DNA of 13,322 nucleotides from Pseudomonadota bacterium (GTDB taxonomy: Bacteria; Desulfobacterota; Desulfovibrionia; Desulfovibrionales; Desulfovibrionaceae): contig JAEZEM010000069.1 in assembly GCA_023417745.1 (NCBI GenBank), forward strand, positions 1 through 13,322. The letters are read 5' to 3'. Under the pieces are notes generated by a model, which did no database searches, was not told the DNA's origin, and worked only from the letters and a program-made list of their open reading frames with translations. Of the stretch, positions 6,793-13,289 are shown piece by piece. A program made the position numbers and the translations under genes. Position 1 is the stretch's first letter, and each line of letters begins with the position of its first letter.

Positions 6793-7008
6793 ATGTCCGC
6801 GCCTGAGAACATGTGGCAGTGTCAGACCACCAATTGCGGGTACATTTATGATCCCGACCGGGGCGACCGCAAAGGCAAGGTTCCGGCGGGCACTTCCTTC
6901 GAGGATCTGCCCGAAGGGTGGAAATGTCCCATCTGCGGCGGCGGCAAGAAGTGCTTCCGTCCCCTGGCCGGCCCCGGGTCGACCAAGGAAGAAACGTGTA
7001 ACGTCTGA
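6793..7008 (+). CDS. rdl: Rubredoxin-like protein Rdl with CX4C first iron motif
   Basis: A 71-residue small iron protein of the rubredoxin fold. The second cysteine pair is standard (C45-P-I-C48-G), but the first is C10-QTTN-C15-G, with four residues between cysteines instead of two. This is the spacing described for Rdl of D. vulgaris, also encoded after rubrerythrin, and for some Desulfovibrio type-2 rubredoxins. Tyrosines 17 and 19, the aspartates at 20 and 22, and the GTSFEDLPEGWKCPICG stretch (33-49) are typical rubredoxin features. Two further cysteines, C54 and C69, lie outside the iron motifs. It is likely an electron carrier, plausibly to rubrerythrin, although its partner is not proven. 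AAAGGAG at 6781-6787 supports the ATG at 6793. Confidence 0.92.
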   Translation: MSAPENMWQCQTTNCGYIYDPDRGDRKGKVPAGTSFEDLPEGWKCPICGGGKKCFRPLAGPGSTKEETCNV

Positions 7009-7012
7009 CGAC

Positions 7013-7038
7013 CGGGCGGCCCCTTTGCGGGCCGCCCG
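7013..7038 (+). other. GC-rich hairpin directly after rdl
   Basis: CGGGCGGCCC (7013-7022) pairs perfectly with GGGCCGCCCG (7029-7038) around a 6-nt loop, 4 nt after the rdl stop. There is no T run behind it, so it is not a standard intrinsic terminator. It could protect the 3' end of the message or pause polymerase ahead of the true terminator at 7153-7173. Confidence 0.6.
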
Positions 7039-7112
7039 TCCCGGACTCTCATTCCAGTTGTATCTCTAAAGCGAAAGCATATGGCAAATGGCGTACTGAT
7101 ATGACTGTATAT

Positions 7113-7144
7113 TTATAAAACATAACTGTCGTTATGTTTTATAA
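7113..7144. repeat. AT-rich perfect inverted repeat between convergent operons
   Basis: A 14-bp arm (TTATAAAACATAAC, 7113-7126) and its exact reverse complement (7131-7144) flank the 4-nt centre TGTC. It is strikingly AT-rich against the GC-rich background. It sits between the 3' ends of two convergent operons, where a hairpin terminator would be expected, but the symmetry would also suit a dimeric DNA-binding protein. The GTTATGTTTTATAAT half resembles the XerD half of bacterial dif sites in a loose way. Confidence 0.7.
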
Positions 7145-7152
7145 TAGGCATC

Positions 7153-7173
7153 AAGCCCCGTAAGGGGCTTTTT
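7153..7173 (+). terminator. Intrinsic terminator for the perR-rbr-rdl operon
   Basis: AAGCCCC (7153-7159), a GTAA tetraloop and GGGGCTT (7164-7170) form a 7-bp stem followed by T residues through 7173. The T run overlaps the first base of the opposite-strand stop codon, so the convergent ATPase gene ends inside this terminator. On the minus strand the hairpin directly follows the stop codon but has only a short T tail, so its use in that direction is uncertain. Confidence 0.85.
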
Positions 7174-8711
7174 CATGGCCGGTGGTCGTAGTGGGGCAAC
7201 TGCGGCGTCTCCCGGCGTCGGCTCGCGGCGGCGGCCAGCAGATTGCAGACTGCGCCCTGTATCTCCAGGAGTTCCAAGGGCATGGTGAGTATTTCTCGCG
7301 GCGCTTTGGCGGGCAGGGCCGCGAACCGGACGGCCTGGTCGTGGTTGGCGGCCAGATAAAGCATTGGTCTGTCGCCCTGTGCGGTCAGCAGGTCGGTGAG
7401 ACCGGCCGACGGGGCCTGGCGCACCACGAGCAGATCCGGCGGCGGGACCGGAGCGGCCTCGTCGGCCAAGGGGCAGAGCCCCAGCCCCAGGTCCTCCAGA
7501 ATGTTGTCGAGGATGGCCCGCCACATGGGATCGGCGCAAATGACCAGGGCCTTCTGGTCGGTCTGGGACAGGCTCGGAGCCGGGGGCGGCGTTTCGTCCC
7601 GGGGCGGGGCGCTTTCCTCGGCGGGGGGCTGGTCCTGCGTCCCGCTGACCAGGCTGTCGAGGAGTTCGCGCACATCTTCGATACGGGCTTCGGTTTCCCG
7701 GGCCGCCTCGGGGTCGGCCTGGGCCAACAGCCGGGAATTGGACGCCAGTCGCCGCATGAGGGTTTCCAAACGCCGGGCCAGTTCGCCGCTCATCGCCGGC
7801 CGGTCCGAACCGCCCAGGCCCGGCGGCAGGACCGGGGCCTGCTGGAGGCGGATGACGGTCTGGTCGAAAAAGTGTTCCGGCCGGGTGAGGTTCGCGCTGT
7901 CGCGGCCGGCGGCGTCGAGTCGCCTGGCCAGGTCGCGAAAGGCCTTGGCGGCCGGGGTGGCGCTTTCCATCTCCACCAGGGGCGTTTGCCGGGTGGCGGC
8001 CCGGTACAGGGCCGGATCGTCGGGGATGACGCCGGCCAGGCGACAGTGGACGCCGAGGTGGTTTTCGGCGGTTTTCTGGATGCGCTCGAACACCGCCTGG
8101 CTGCGCTGGTGGGACAACGACCGGTTGATGACCAGAAGCGGCGGCCGGTGCAGGCCGTTTTCCTTGAAGACTTTGACGAGGGCATACGCGTCGGTGATGG
8201 AGGACGGCTCGGGATTGACGATGACCAGCACGTCGCCGCAGGCCAGGCACATGGAGACGACCTGGGCCGAAATGCCGGGCGAATTGTCCACCAGCAGGTA
8301 GTCGTAGTTGATGAGCTTGTGAAATTCGCGCACCAGATCGGTGCGCTTGTTGCGCGACAGTTCGGCCATGCGCGACACGCCCGACGAACCCGACACCACG
8401 TCCACGTTTCGCCCCACGGACAAAATGGCCCGTTCCATAGGCACGCCCTCGAACAGCACCTGCTCCAGGGTGACCACCGGATTGATGCCGAGCAGCACAT
8501 CGACATTGGACAAGCCCAGGTCGGCGTCGAGCAGGCAGACCCGCTTGCCAAGCCCGCCCAGGGAAAAGGCCAGGTTCACGGCCACGCTGGTCTTGCCCAC
8601 GCCGCCCTTGCCGCTGGCCACGGCCAGGACCCGGGTCCAGGCCCCGCTGCTTTCCATGAGGCCGTCTTCTCGGGGCAGGCCGGACTCGCTGTGTGGCGCG
8701 GCACGGTTCAT
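7173..8711 (-). CDS. MinD/FlhG-like ParA-family ATPase with C-terminal pseudo-receiver domain
   Basis: A 512-residue soluble protein in three parts. Residues about 26-290 form a MinD/FlhG-type ATPase: deviant Walker A SGKGGVGKTS (33-42, K35 and K40), switch motif LLDADLGLSNVDVLLG (60-75) and DNSPGIS with D142. No N-terminal DQAxxLR motif, by which FlhG activates FlhF, is present. Residues about 307-356 are charged helices, then a proline-rich linker to about 384. Residues about 388-495 look like a response-regulator receiver (ICADPMWRAILDNILEDLG, PDLLVV, RPMLYLAA, TMPLELLEI), but R431 stands where the phosphorylated aspartate should be, A454 at the Thr/Ser position and M477 at the conserved lysine. 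It is probably a membrane- or pole-associated positioning ATPase whose receiver-like tail acts as a docking or regulatory domain. The start overlaps the stop of the upstream kinase-like gene (8708-8711). Confidence 0.85.
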   Translation of the reverse strand: MNRAAPHSESGLPREDGLMESSGAWTRVLAVASGKGGVGKTSVAVNLAFSLGGLGKRVCLLDADLGLSNVDVLLGINPVVTLEQVLFEGVPMERAILSVGRNVDVVSGSSGVSRMAELSRNKRTDLVREFHKLINYDYLLVDNSPGISAQVVSMCLACGDVLVIVNPEPSSITDAYALVKVFKENGLHRPPLLVINRSLSHQRSQAVFERIQKTAENHLGVHCRLAGVIPDDPALYRAATRQTPLVEMESATPAAKAFRDLARRLDAAGRDSANLTRPEHFFDQTVIRLQQAPVLPPGLGGSDRPAMSGELARRLETLMRRLASNSRLLAQADPEAARETEARIEDVRELLDSLVSGTQDQPPAEESAPPRDETPPPAPSLSQTDQKALVICADPMWRAILDNILEDLGLGLCPLADEAAPVPPPDLLVVRQAPSAGLTDLLTAQGDRPMLYLAANHDQAVRFAALPAKAPREILTMPLELLEIQGAVCNLLAAAASRRRETPQLPHYDHRP

Positions 8712-10363
8712 GGACGGACCTCGCTGACGCCCCTGGCCTCGGGGACTGGGGCGGCCAAGGGCAGGCGCACGGCGAAGGTGGAGCCTTCGCCGAGGCTGGT
8801 AAACAGTTCGATGCGCCCGCCGTGGGCGCTGGCGATGCGCTGGGCCACGGCCAGGCCCAGGCCCGGCGCGCCGTTGCCGGGGATGCTCTGGTAGGGGCGA
8901 AATATCCTGGCCCGGACATCGGGCGGGATGCCGCCGCCGGTGTCTTCCACGGTGATGACCAGCTCGTTTTCGTGGATATCCATGGAGACGTTGAGACAAA
9001 GCCTGCCGCCGTGCGGCTGCATGGCCTCCAGGGCGTTGATGAGGAGATTTTTGAGCAACAACCGCAACTGGCGGGGATCGCCCTGGATATCGGGCAGGTT
9101 GTCCTGGAAGGAGCGTTCCACGGCGATGCCGTTGGCGGTCAGGGTGTGCTCGAAAAAGGACAGGGCCTGGGCCACGATGTCGCGCGGGCGCAGCGTCTCG
9201 AAGGCGGAGCTGTCGCCGGCTGTGGTTTCCTGAATGTTTTCCAGGCGCATGGTGGCGATTTCGAGCTGTTCCAGGCCGTTGGACAAAATGTCCTGGCCCA
9301 CGGCGTCGGGCAGGCGGGCGCGCAGGAACTGCATGGCCAGCCGCACGTTGCTGAGCTGCGGCATGCAGCCGTTGAAGATGCCCAGGGCCGCCTGGTTCAT
9401 GGCGGCCTGGAAGCTCAGGGCGCAGTCCGCTGGCGCGTCGGGCAGGGCGGCGCCGGCGGCCTCCAGGCTGTCGGGGTCGCACAGGGCCGAGAGCTTGTTT
9501 TTGATCTCGGCCAGGTAGAGCTTTTTGTATTCCTGGAGCAGCCACTTGAGTTCGGCGATGCCCTCGGCGTTGCAGGGCCGCCAGGCGGGCTTGGGCACGG
9601 GGGAAAAGCTGTGGTTGAACTGCAACCCCAGCTCCATGCGCCCGGAAACGAGGTTGGGGCGCTGGTAGCGGATGGAGGCTACGATGAGGAATTCGTGGCG
9701 CTGACTGCCGGTGGGCCCCGGGAAGGCCATCTGGAGCAGCAGGTCGCGGCCGGTTTTGATGTCTTTTTTATGAAGGCGGTGGGTTTCGCGGTCCAGGGAG
9801 ACGCAAGCCCCCTTGGACGAGATGTCGATGAGTCCCCGCTCGTGGTCAAAGCCCTTGGGCATGTGCAGGATGAGCGGATTGACCATCTTGAGCAGGCGGA
9901 TGTTGTCGCACTTTTTCACCAGACACCAGGCGGCCAGGATGGGGGCGTGGCGCGGTTCGAGCTGGAGCCGGTCGGTCTTGTTGTGGGAAATGCGGTCGAG
10001 GTGCTGCGGCAGGGCCAGACGCAGGCGCGTGGGCGAGACGGCCTCCAGCAGGCTCGTGGTGCACGTGATGAATCCCGGCGGATGGTCGGCGTCGGGCAAG
10101 AGGTAGATGGTGATGTCGATGGTTTGGCCAGGAGACAGGCTGGCCGGGTCGAAGGGATGGTAGAGGCTTTCGACCTCAAAAGCCTCGCCGTTCATGGCTA
10201 CGGGCCGGAAGTTGAGCCGGTCGGTAAGACCATGAGGCTGTTGCAGTTTAACCTGGTAAATGGATCGTCTGGCCATCGACTCCTTGATGACAGCCGTCGG
10301 AGATTCCGTATTGCCGTTTGTGTGCAAGAAAAACAGCAGTTTTCGAAGATATTCGAGTATCAT
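8708..10363 (-). CDS. PilZ/YcgR-like domain fused to a histidine-kinase-like protein lacking the phosphoacceptor histidine
   Basis: A 551-residue soluble protein with no membrane segment. Residues about 35-150 resemble the N-terminal domain of YcgR-type flagellar brakes, and about 150-255 a PilZ domain with D180-I-S182-S-K-G185 fitting the DxSxxG c-di-GMP motif; the preceding RxxxR motif is imperfect (N128...R132). A helical dimerisation-like region (about 320-382) leads to a HATPase domain (about 392-535) with N box LLLKNLLINALEAM (435-448), G1 EDTGGGIPP (473-481), F box IFRPY and G2 NGAPGLGLA (497-505). Where histidine kinases carry H-E/D, this protein reads N331-G332, and no histidine occurs between residues 252 and 405. 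It likely binds ATP and perhaps c-di-GMP but should not autophosphorylate in the usual way. The ATG at 10363 follows AGGA; an in-frame ATG at 10276 behind AAGGAG is a possible shorter start. Confidence 0.8.
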   Translation of the reverse strand: MILEYLRKLLFFLHTNGNTESPTAVIKESMARRSIYQVKLQQPHGLTDRLNFRPVAMNGEAFEVESLYHPFDPASLSPGQTIDITIYLLPDADHPPGFITCTTSLLEAVSPTRLRLALPQHLDRISHNKTDRLQLEPRHAPILAAWCLVKKCDNIRLLKMVNPLILHMPKGFDHERGLIDISSKGACVSLDRETHRLHKKDIKTGRDLLLQMAFPGPTGSQRHEFLIVASIRYQRPNLVSGRMELGLQFNHSFSPVPKPAWRPCNAEGIAELKWLLQEYKKLYLAEIKNKLSALCDPDSLEAAGAALPDAPADCALSFQAAMNQAALGIFNGCMPQLSNVRLAMQFLRARLPDAVGQDILSNGLEQLEIATMRLENIQETTAGDSSAFETLRPRDIVAQALSFFEHTLTANGIAVERSFQDNLPDIQGDPRQLRLLLKNLLINALEAMQPHGGRLCLNVSMDIHENELVITVEDTGGGIPPDVRARIFRPYQSIPGNGAPGLGLAVAQRIASAHGGRIELFTSLGEGSTFAVRLPLAAPVPEARGVSEVRP

Positions 10364-10536
10364 GGCGTCCTAATGACGAGTGAAGCTGGCCTCGTTGCGT
10401 TCGAAGTGTTGTCCGTCGCACACTCCTGGCGGACATATCCGTTTATATGTTGATGGTGGTGCTTCAGTGTCGCCGCAACGAATAAGATGTCTGGTAAAAA
10501 ATGTAATATCGAATAAAAAAGTGATTGATAGTACAA

Positions 10537-10565
10537 CGTCTACAAAGAGTTTTGTTGTCTGTCAA
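10537..10565 (-). promoter_or_regulatory. Candidate sigma70 promoter for the kinase-like/ATPase operon
   Basis: Reading the minus strand, a consensus TTGACA (10565-10560) is followed after 17 nt by TAGACG (10542-10537), a weak -10 box, in the AT-rich part of the intergenic region. It would give a leader of roughly 165 nt before the ATG at 10363. A TACTAT sequence lies slightly further downstream but at poor spacing. Confidence 0.3.
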
Positions 10566-10592
10566 CAAGATCATGTGATGGATATATATGAC

Positions 10593-10611
10593 ACATGAAA
10601 TAGTTTCATGT
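10593..10611. repeat. Short AT-rich inverted repeat
   Basis: ACATGAAA (10593-10600) and TTTCATGT (10604-10611) form a perfect 8-bp inverted repeat around TAG, about 28 bp upstream of the candidate minus-strand -35 box. It could be an operator for the kinase-like/ATPase operon or only a hairpin. Confidence 0.45.
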
Positions 10612-10780
10612 TGATGCGCCAACGGCGAAAAAGTCTTTGGCTTGGACGGTGCGTCAGCATGGCCTTGCCAGATCTTCCGGTCCATGCCGGATAGAGGCCA
10701 CGGGCCTGGCCCGTCGGACGCAAGGTGTTTGGCCGAGGAGCTTGGCGATGGTTCGGCGGGGGCAGGCTGCAAGAACGAAT

Positions 10781-10799
10781 AGGCGGCAGAAAGCCGCCT
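10781..10799. repeat. GC hairpin
   Basis: AGGCGGC (10781-10787) and GCCGCCT (10793-10799) make a perfect 7-bp stem with an AGAAA loop. There is no T run on either strand, so it is not a clear terminator. Confidence 0.5.
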
Positions 10800-10818
10800 G
10801 CAAGACGTGCCGCCGTGC

Positions 10819-10844
10819 CCAGGACGGCCCATGGGCCGTCCTGG
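10819..10844. repeat. 26-bp perfect palindrome
   Basis: The 13-base arm CCAGGACGGCCCA is followed immediately by its exact reverse complement with no spacer. It lies about 120 bp beyond the 3' end of the AI-2E permease gene. A zero-loop palindrome of this length suits a dimeric protein binding site or a transcript hairpin; without a T run it is not a standard intrinsic terminator. Confidence 0.75.
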
Positions 10845-10962
10845 CGCGGGCGAACGACGGCCGATCCGGCCTGGAGAGCGACGACGCCAGACAGCCGCGA
10901 CGGGATCAAGCCGCAGACAGGCGGCGGGCAGCCTCATCCGCGGCTCGGCCGACAGGAAACGA

Positions 10963-12078
10963 TCAATCCTCGGGCAATCTGGCGTCGGCCGGAGGCGGCG
11001 TCGCGCCGCGCTCTTCAAGCACGTGGCGGTAGTCCTCGGCATAGAGCGTCAGCATCACCATGGCAAAGCCCAAGATGAGCGGGCCGTAGAGGATGCCCAA
11101 GGCTCCGAAGAATTTGATGCCGCCGATGATGGAGAGAAACACCCAGAAGGTGGACATGTTGGACCGGTTTTGCATGACGAGCGGCCGGATGATCGAATCA
11201 ATGCCTGAAACCACCACCGCCCCCCAGCCCATAAGGAAAAGCCCCCACTGCCAATGCCCGGTGAGCATGAGGTAGATGGACACGGGCAGCCAGATGATGG
11301 CCGTGCCGACCACCGGGATGAGCGAAGCAAACCCCATCATGCAGCCCCAGAAAAAGGGCTTGATGCCGACAATGAAAAGCCCGATCCCGCCGGCCAGCCC
11401 CTGGGCCAGGGCGATGAAAAAAGCGCCCAGAATCACCGACTTGGCCACATCGTCGAGCTGGCGGAAGATGCGGTTTTCCTGGTCCGTGGTCAGGGGCAGC
11501 AGGTAGCGCAGGCGCTGCATCATGCGTTCGCCGTCGCGGATGAGGAAAAACAGCACGAACATGAGGATGACGAAGTTCATGGTCAAGACGAACACGTTGC
11601 CGATGATCTTGGTGCCGCTGTCGATGAGCATTTGTCCGGCGGTCTTGGAAATATCGATGAGGTCGGCTTGCAGGGCGAGCTTTTTGAGGTCGAGAAAGGG
11701 CAGATGCTCCTGCACCCAGGCCATGTAGGGCGCGATGGATTCGTGGCTGAAGAGCTTGTTGAAGTCCGTGGAAGCCAGCTGGGCCTGCAGAGCGTTGACG
11801 GACTGCACGCCCTGGGCCAGGAGCGACCCCAGGAAGAAAAAGATCGGGATGATGATGCAGGTGAAAATGAGCCCGGTGGTCAGGAGGGCGGCCATGGTTG
11901 GCCGGGGGCCGCACAGCCGCTCGACGCGGCGCTGCACCGGCCGGAACAGGGCGGCCAGCACCACGCCCACGATGAGGATGTTGACGAAAGGCGTGAGCAC
12001 GATGGCGGCCAGGGTCAATGCGCCGGCCAGGATAAGCAGCAGGAAGATGGAATAGATGGGCTTGTGGGCTTGGTTCAT
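10963..12078 (-). CDS. AI-2E family transporter (UPF0118 / PerM-like permease)
   Basis: A 371-residue inner-membrane protein of the AI-2E transporter family (PF01594). Hydrophobic segments occur at about 8-28, 30-46, 62-90, 157-181, 215-239, 242-272, 278-292 and 311-347. A long polar loop, about 91-155, separates the third and fourth, which is the family layout. Family-typical stretches are LFFLIRDGERM (176-186), ASLIPVVGTAIIWLP (251-265) and SGIDSIIRPLVM (291-302). Members have been linked to export of autoinducer-2 or to sodium/proton exchange, but most are uncharacterised, so no substrate is assigned. No good ribosome binding site is visible before the ATG at 12078, only a weak purine stretch. 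It stands alone, divergent from the rhomboid gene across 164 bp that must hold both promoters; I could not pick either with confidence. Confidence 0.92.
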   Translation of the reverse strand: MNQAHKPIYSIFLLLILAGALTLAAIVLTPFVNILIVGVVLAALFRPVQRRVERLCGPRPTMAALLTTGLIFTCIIIPIFFFLGSLLAQGVQSVNALQAQLASTDFNKLFSHESIAPYMAWVQEHLPFLDLKKLALQADLIDISKTAGQMLIDSGTKIIGNVFVLTMNFVILMFVLFFLIRDGERMMQRLRYLLPLTTDQENRIFRQLDDVAKSVILGAFFIALAQGLAGGIGLFIVGIKPFFWGCMMGFASLIPVVGTAIIWLPVSIYLMLTGHWQWGLFLMGWGAVVVSGIDSIIRPLVMQNRSNMSTFWVFLSIIGGIKFFGALGILYGPLILGFAMVMLTLYAEDYRHVLEERGATPPPADARLPED

Positions 12079-12242
12079 GCCCGGGGCTTACCAGACCGGC
12101 GCGCCCGGCGGCAAGACCCCGGTTCCTGTCGCCATGTCCCGGCTGCCACGTTGCGAAGCGCCCCCCATCCGGCATAGAGTGCCGCCCACATGTTCACGCC
12201 ACGCCGCACCCCCAGCCCCCTTAGTCCCCGGGAGTCCGCCCC

Positions 12243-13244
12243 GTGACCGACGCCCCCCGCCCCGTCCCGCCTCGTCGCGCTCTGCCGCCGCCGACGCGGG
12301 CCTCGCTGTGGCCGCGCCCCGGACTGCGCGACCTCACCCAGGCGGCCACCGGCTCGGCCTCGCCGGCCACGGCCATCCGTGCCCGGGAATGGGAACTCGT
12401 GCTGACCGCCCGGGCCATCCCCCACGCCATTCGCCGCCAGGGCGGCGGCTACCGCCTGCTCGTGCCGCGCCGCCGGGCCGAGGAGGCCCTGGGTGAGCTG
12501 GCTGCCTATGCCGCCGAGCGGGAAGCCAGGCCCTTGCCCGACCCCGAAGCTGACGCGGCGGCCCTGGCTAGCCGTCCGCCGACCTGGCCGACGGTGGTGG
12601 CCGTCATGGGCGTCCTGGCCGGCCTCTGGGGGATTTTTCTCGGTCGCAGCCAGCTTTTTGGTCGCCTCATCGATTGGCGGGAACTGGCCGCCGGCGATTC
12701 GGCCCGGATGCTGGCCGGCCAGTGGCATCGCGCCGTCACCAGCCTCTTTCTCCATGCCGATCCCGCCCACCTGTTCGGCAACGCGGCCAGCGGAGCGCTG
12801 TTCCTGTCGCTGTTGTCCCGGGAGGTTGGGGTGGGGCTGGCCTTTTTCCTGGCCATTGCCGCCGGCGGCTGCGGCAATGTGCTCAAAGCCGTGATTCAGG
12901 GGCCGGGGATGCATTTTCTCGGCGCGTCCACGGCCGTGTTCGGCGTCCTTGGGGCGCTTGGCGGGGCGCGGTTGGCCCACCGCTGGCCGCCCTTGACCTT
13001 TCGTCGCTCCGCCCCGGCCGGGGCGGCGCTCATGCTGCTGGCCATGCTCGGAGCCGGCGGCGAGGACGCCGGCCCCATTGACCTGGCCGGCCATTTCTTT
13101 GGCTTCCTGTGCGGCGCGGTCCTCGGCCTGTGCGCCGGTTTCGCCGTGGCCCGCCATGGCCGGCCCGGACGCGCCGCCCAGGCCGCCTTCGCCGCCGCCG
13201 CCCTGGGTGTGGCGGCTTGGGCTTTTGGGGTGGCGGTATTGTAA
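12243..13244 (+). CDS. Rhomboid family intramembrane serine protease
   Basis: A 333-residue rhomboid protease, expected to cut membrane proteins within or near their transmembrane segments. The catalytic set matches E. coli GlpG: H171/H176 and N180 in FLHADPAHLFGN, serine S229 in GASTAVFG (228-234, oxyanion glycine region kept) and histidine H284 in LAGHFFGF. Six hydrophobic segments fall at about 116-134, 164-190, 196-216, 224-244, 257-271 and 281-303, with a possible seventh at 311-332. The first 110 residues are cytoplasmic: a proline-rich start and a small domain (about 48-92, EWELVLTARAIPHAIRRQGG then VPRRRAEEALGELAAYAAE) that resembles the N-terminal domains of other soluble-headed rhomboids. 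The GTG start is chosen because GGGAG (12230-12234) precedes it by 8 nt and no upstream in-frame ATG fits. Its substrate is unknown. Confidence 0.9.
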   Translation: MTDAPRPVPPRRALPPPTRASLWPRPGLRDLTQAATGSASPATAIRAREWELVLTARAIPHAIRRQGGGYRLLVPRRRAEEALGELAAYAAEREARPLPDPEADAAALASRPPTWPTVVAVMGVLAGLWGIFLGRSQLFGRLIDWRELAAGDSARMLAGQWHRAVTSLFLHADPAHLFGNAASGALFLSLLSREVGVGLAFFLAIAAGGCGNVLKAVIQGPGMHFLGASTAVFGVLGALGGARLAHRWPPLTFRRSAPAGAALMLLAMLGAGGEDAGPIDLAGHFFGFLCGAVLGLCAGFAVARHGRPGRAAQAAFAAAALGVAAWAFGVAVL

Positions 13245-13270
13245 AAAAAGAGCTGGAAGAAAAGGAAGAT

Positions 13271-13289
13271 GCCTCCGGCGGCTGGAGGC
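13271..13289 (+). other. Hairpin downstream of the rhomboid gene
   Basis: GCCTCC (13271-13276) pairs with GGAGGC (13284-13289) around GGCGGCT, 26 nt after the rhomboid stop, followed by a C-rich stretch with no T run. The phrase GATGCCTCCGGCGGC resembles extragenic sequences I recall downstream of many Desulfovibrio genes, so it may be a dispersed repeat or a factor-dependent 3' end. Confidence 0.4.

Larger units (their letters stand above)
10364..10962. other. 599-nt gene-free region: AT-rich part then hairpin-rich GC part
   Basis: No credible gene is seen here. About 10440-10620 is AT-rich and probably holds the regulatory sequence for the minus-strand kinase-like gene. About 10640-10960 is GC-rich and contains three perfect hairpins or palindromes: ACGGGCC/GGCCCGT (10700-10714), AGGCGGC/GCCGCCT (10781-10799) and a 26-bp palindrome (10819-10844). 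Open frames across the GC-rich half have no family-like features and arginine/proline-heavy composition typical of non-coding GC-rich frames. It could hold a small RNA, gene remnants or the 3' region of the AI-2E permease transcript. Confidence 0.6.

Noticed and set aside
8586..8711. Naming the ATPase gene flhG or minD
   Set aside because: There is no flhF, minC, minE or flagellar gene beside it, the FlhF-activating DQAxxLR motif is absent, and the C-terminal extension differs from both families.
8693..10453. A 586-codon plus-strand frame opposite the kinase-like gene, and a similar frame at 7182-8894 opposite the ATPase
   Set aside because: Both are antisense to proteins with clear motifs, and their translations are Gly/Gln/His-rich without domains.
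10464..11042. A 192-codon minus-strand frame covering the intergenic region, and others at 10571-10909 and 10637-11032
   Set aside because: No recognisable family, arginine/proline/serine-rich translation, overlap with the 3' end of the AI-2E gene, and no ribosome binding site.
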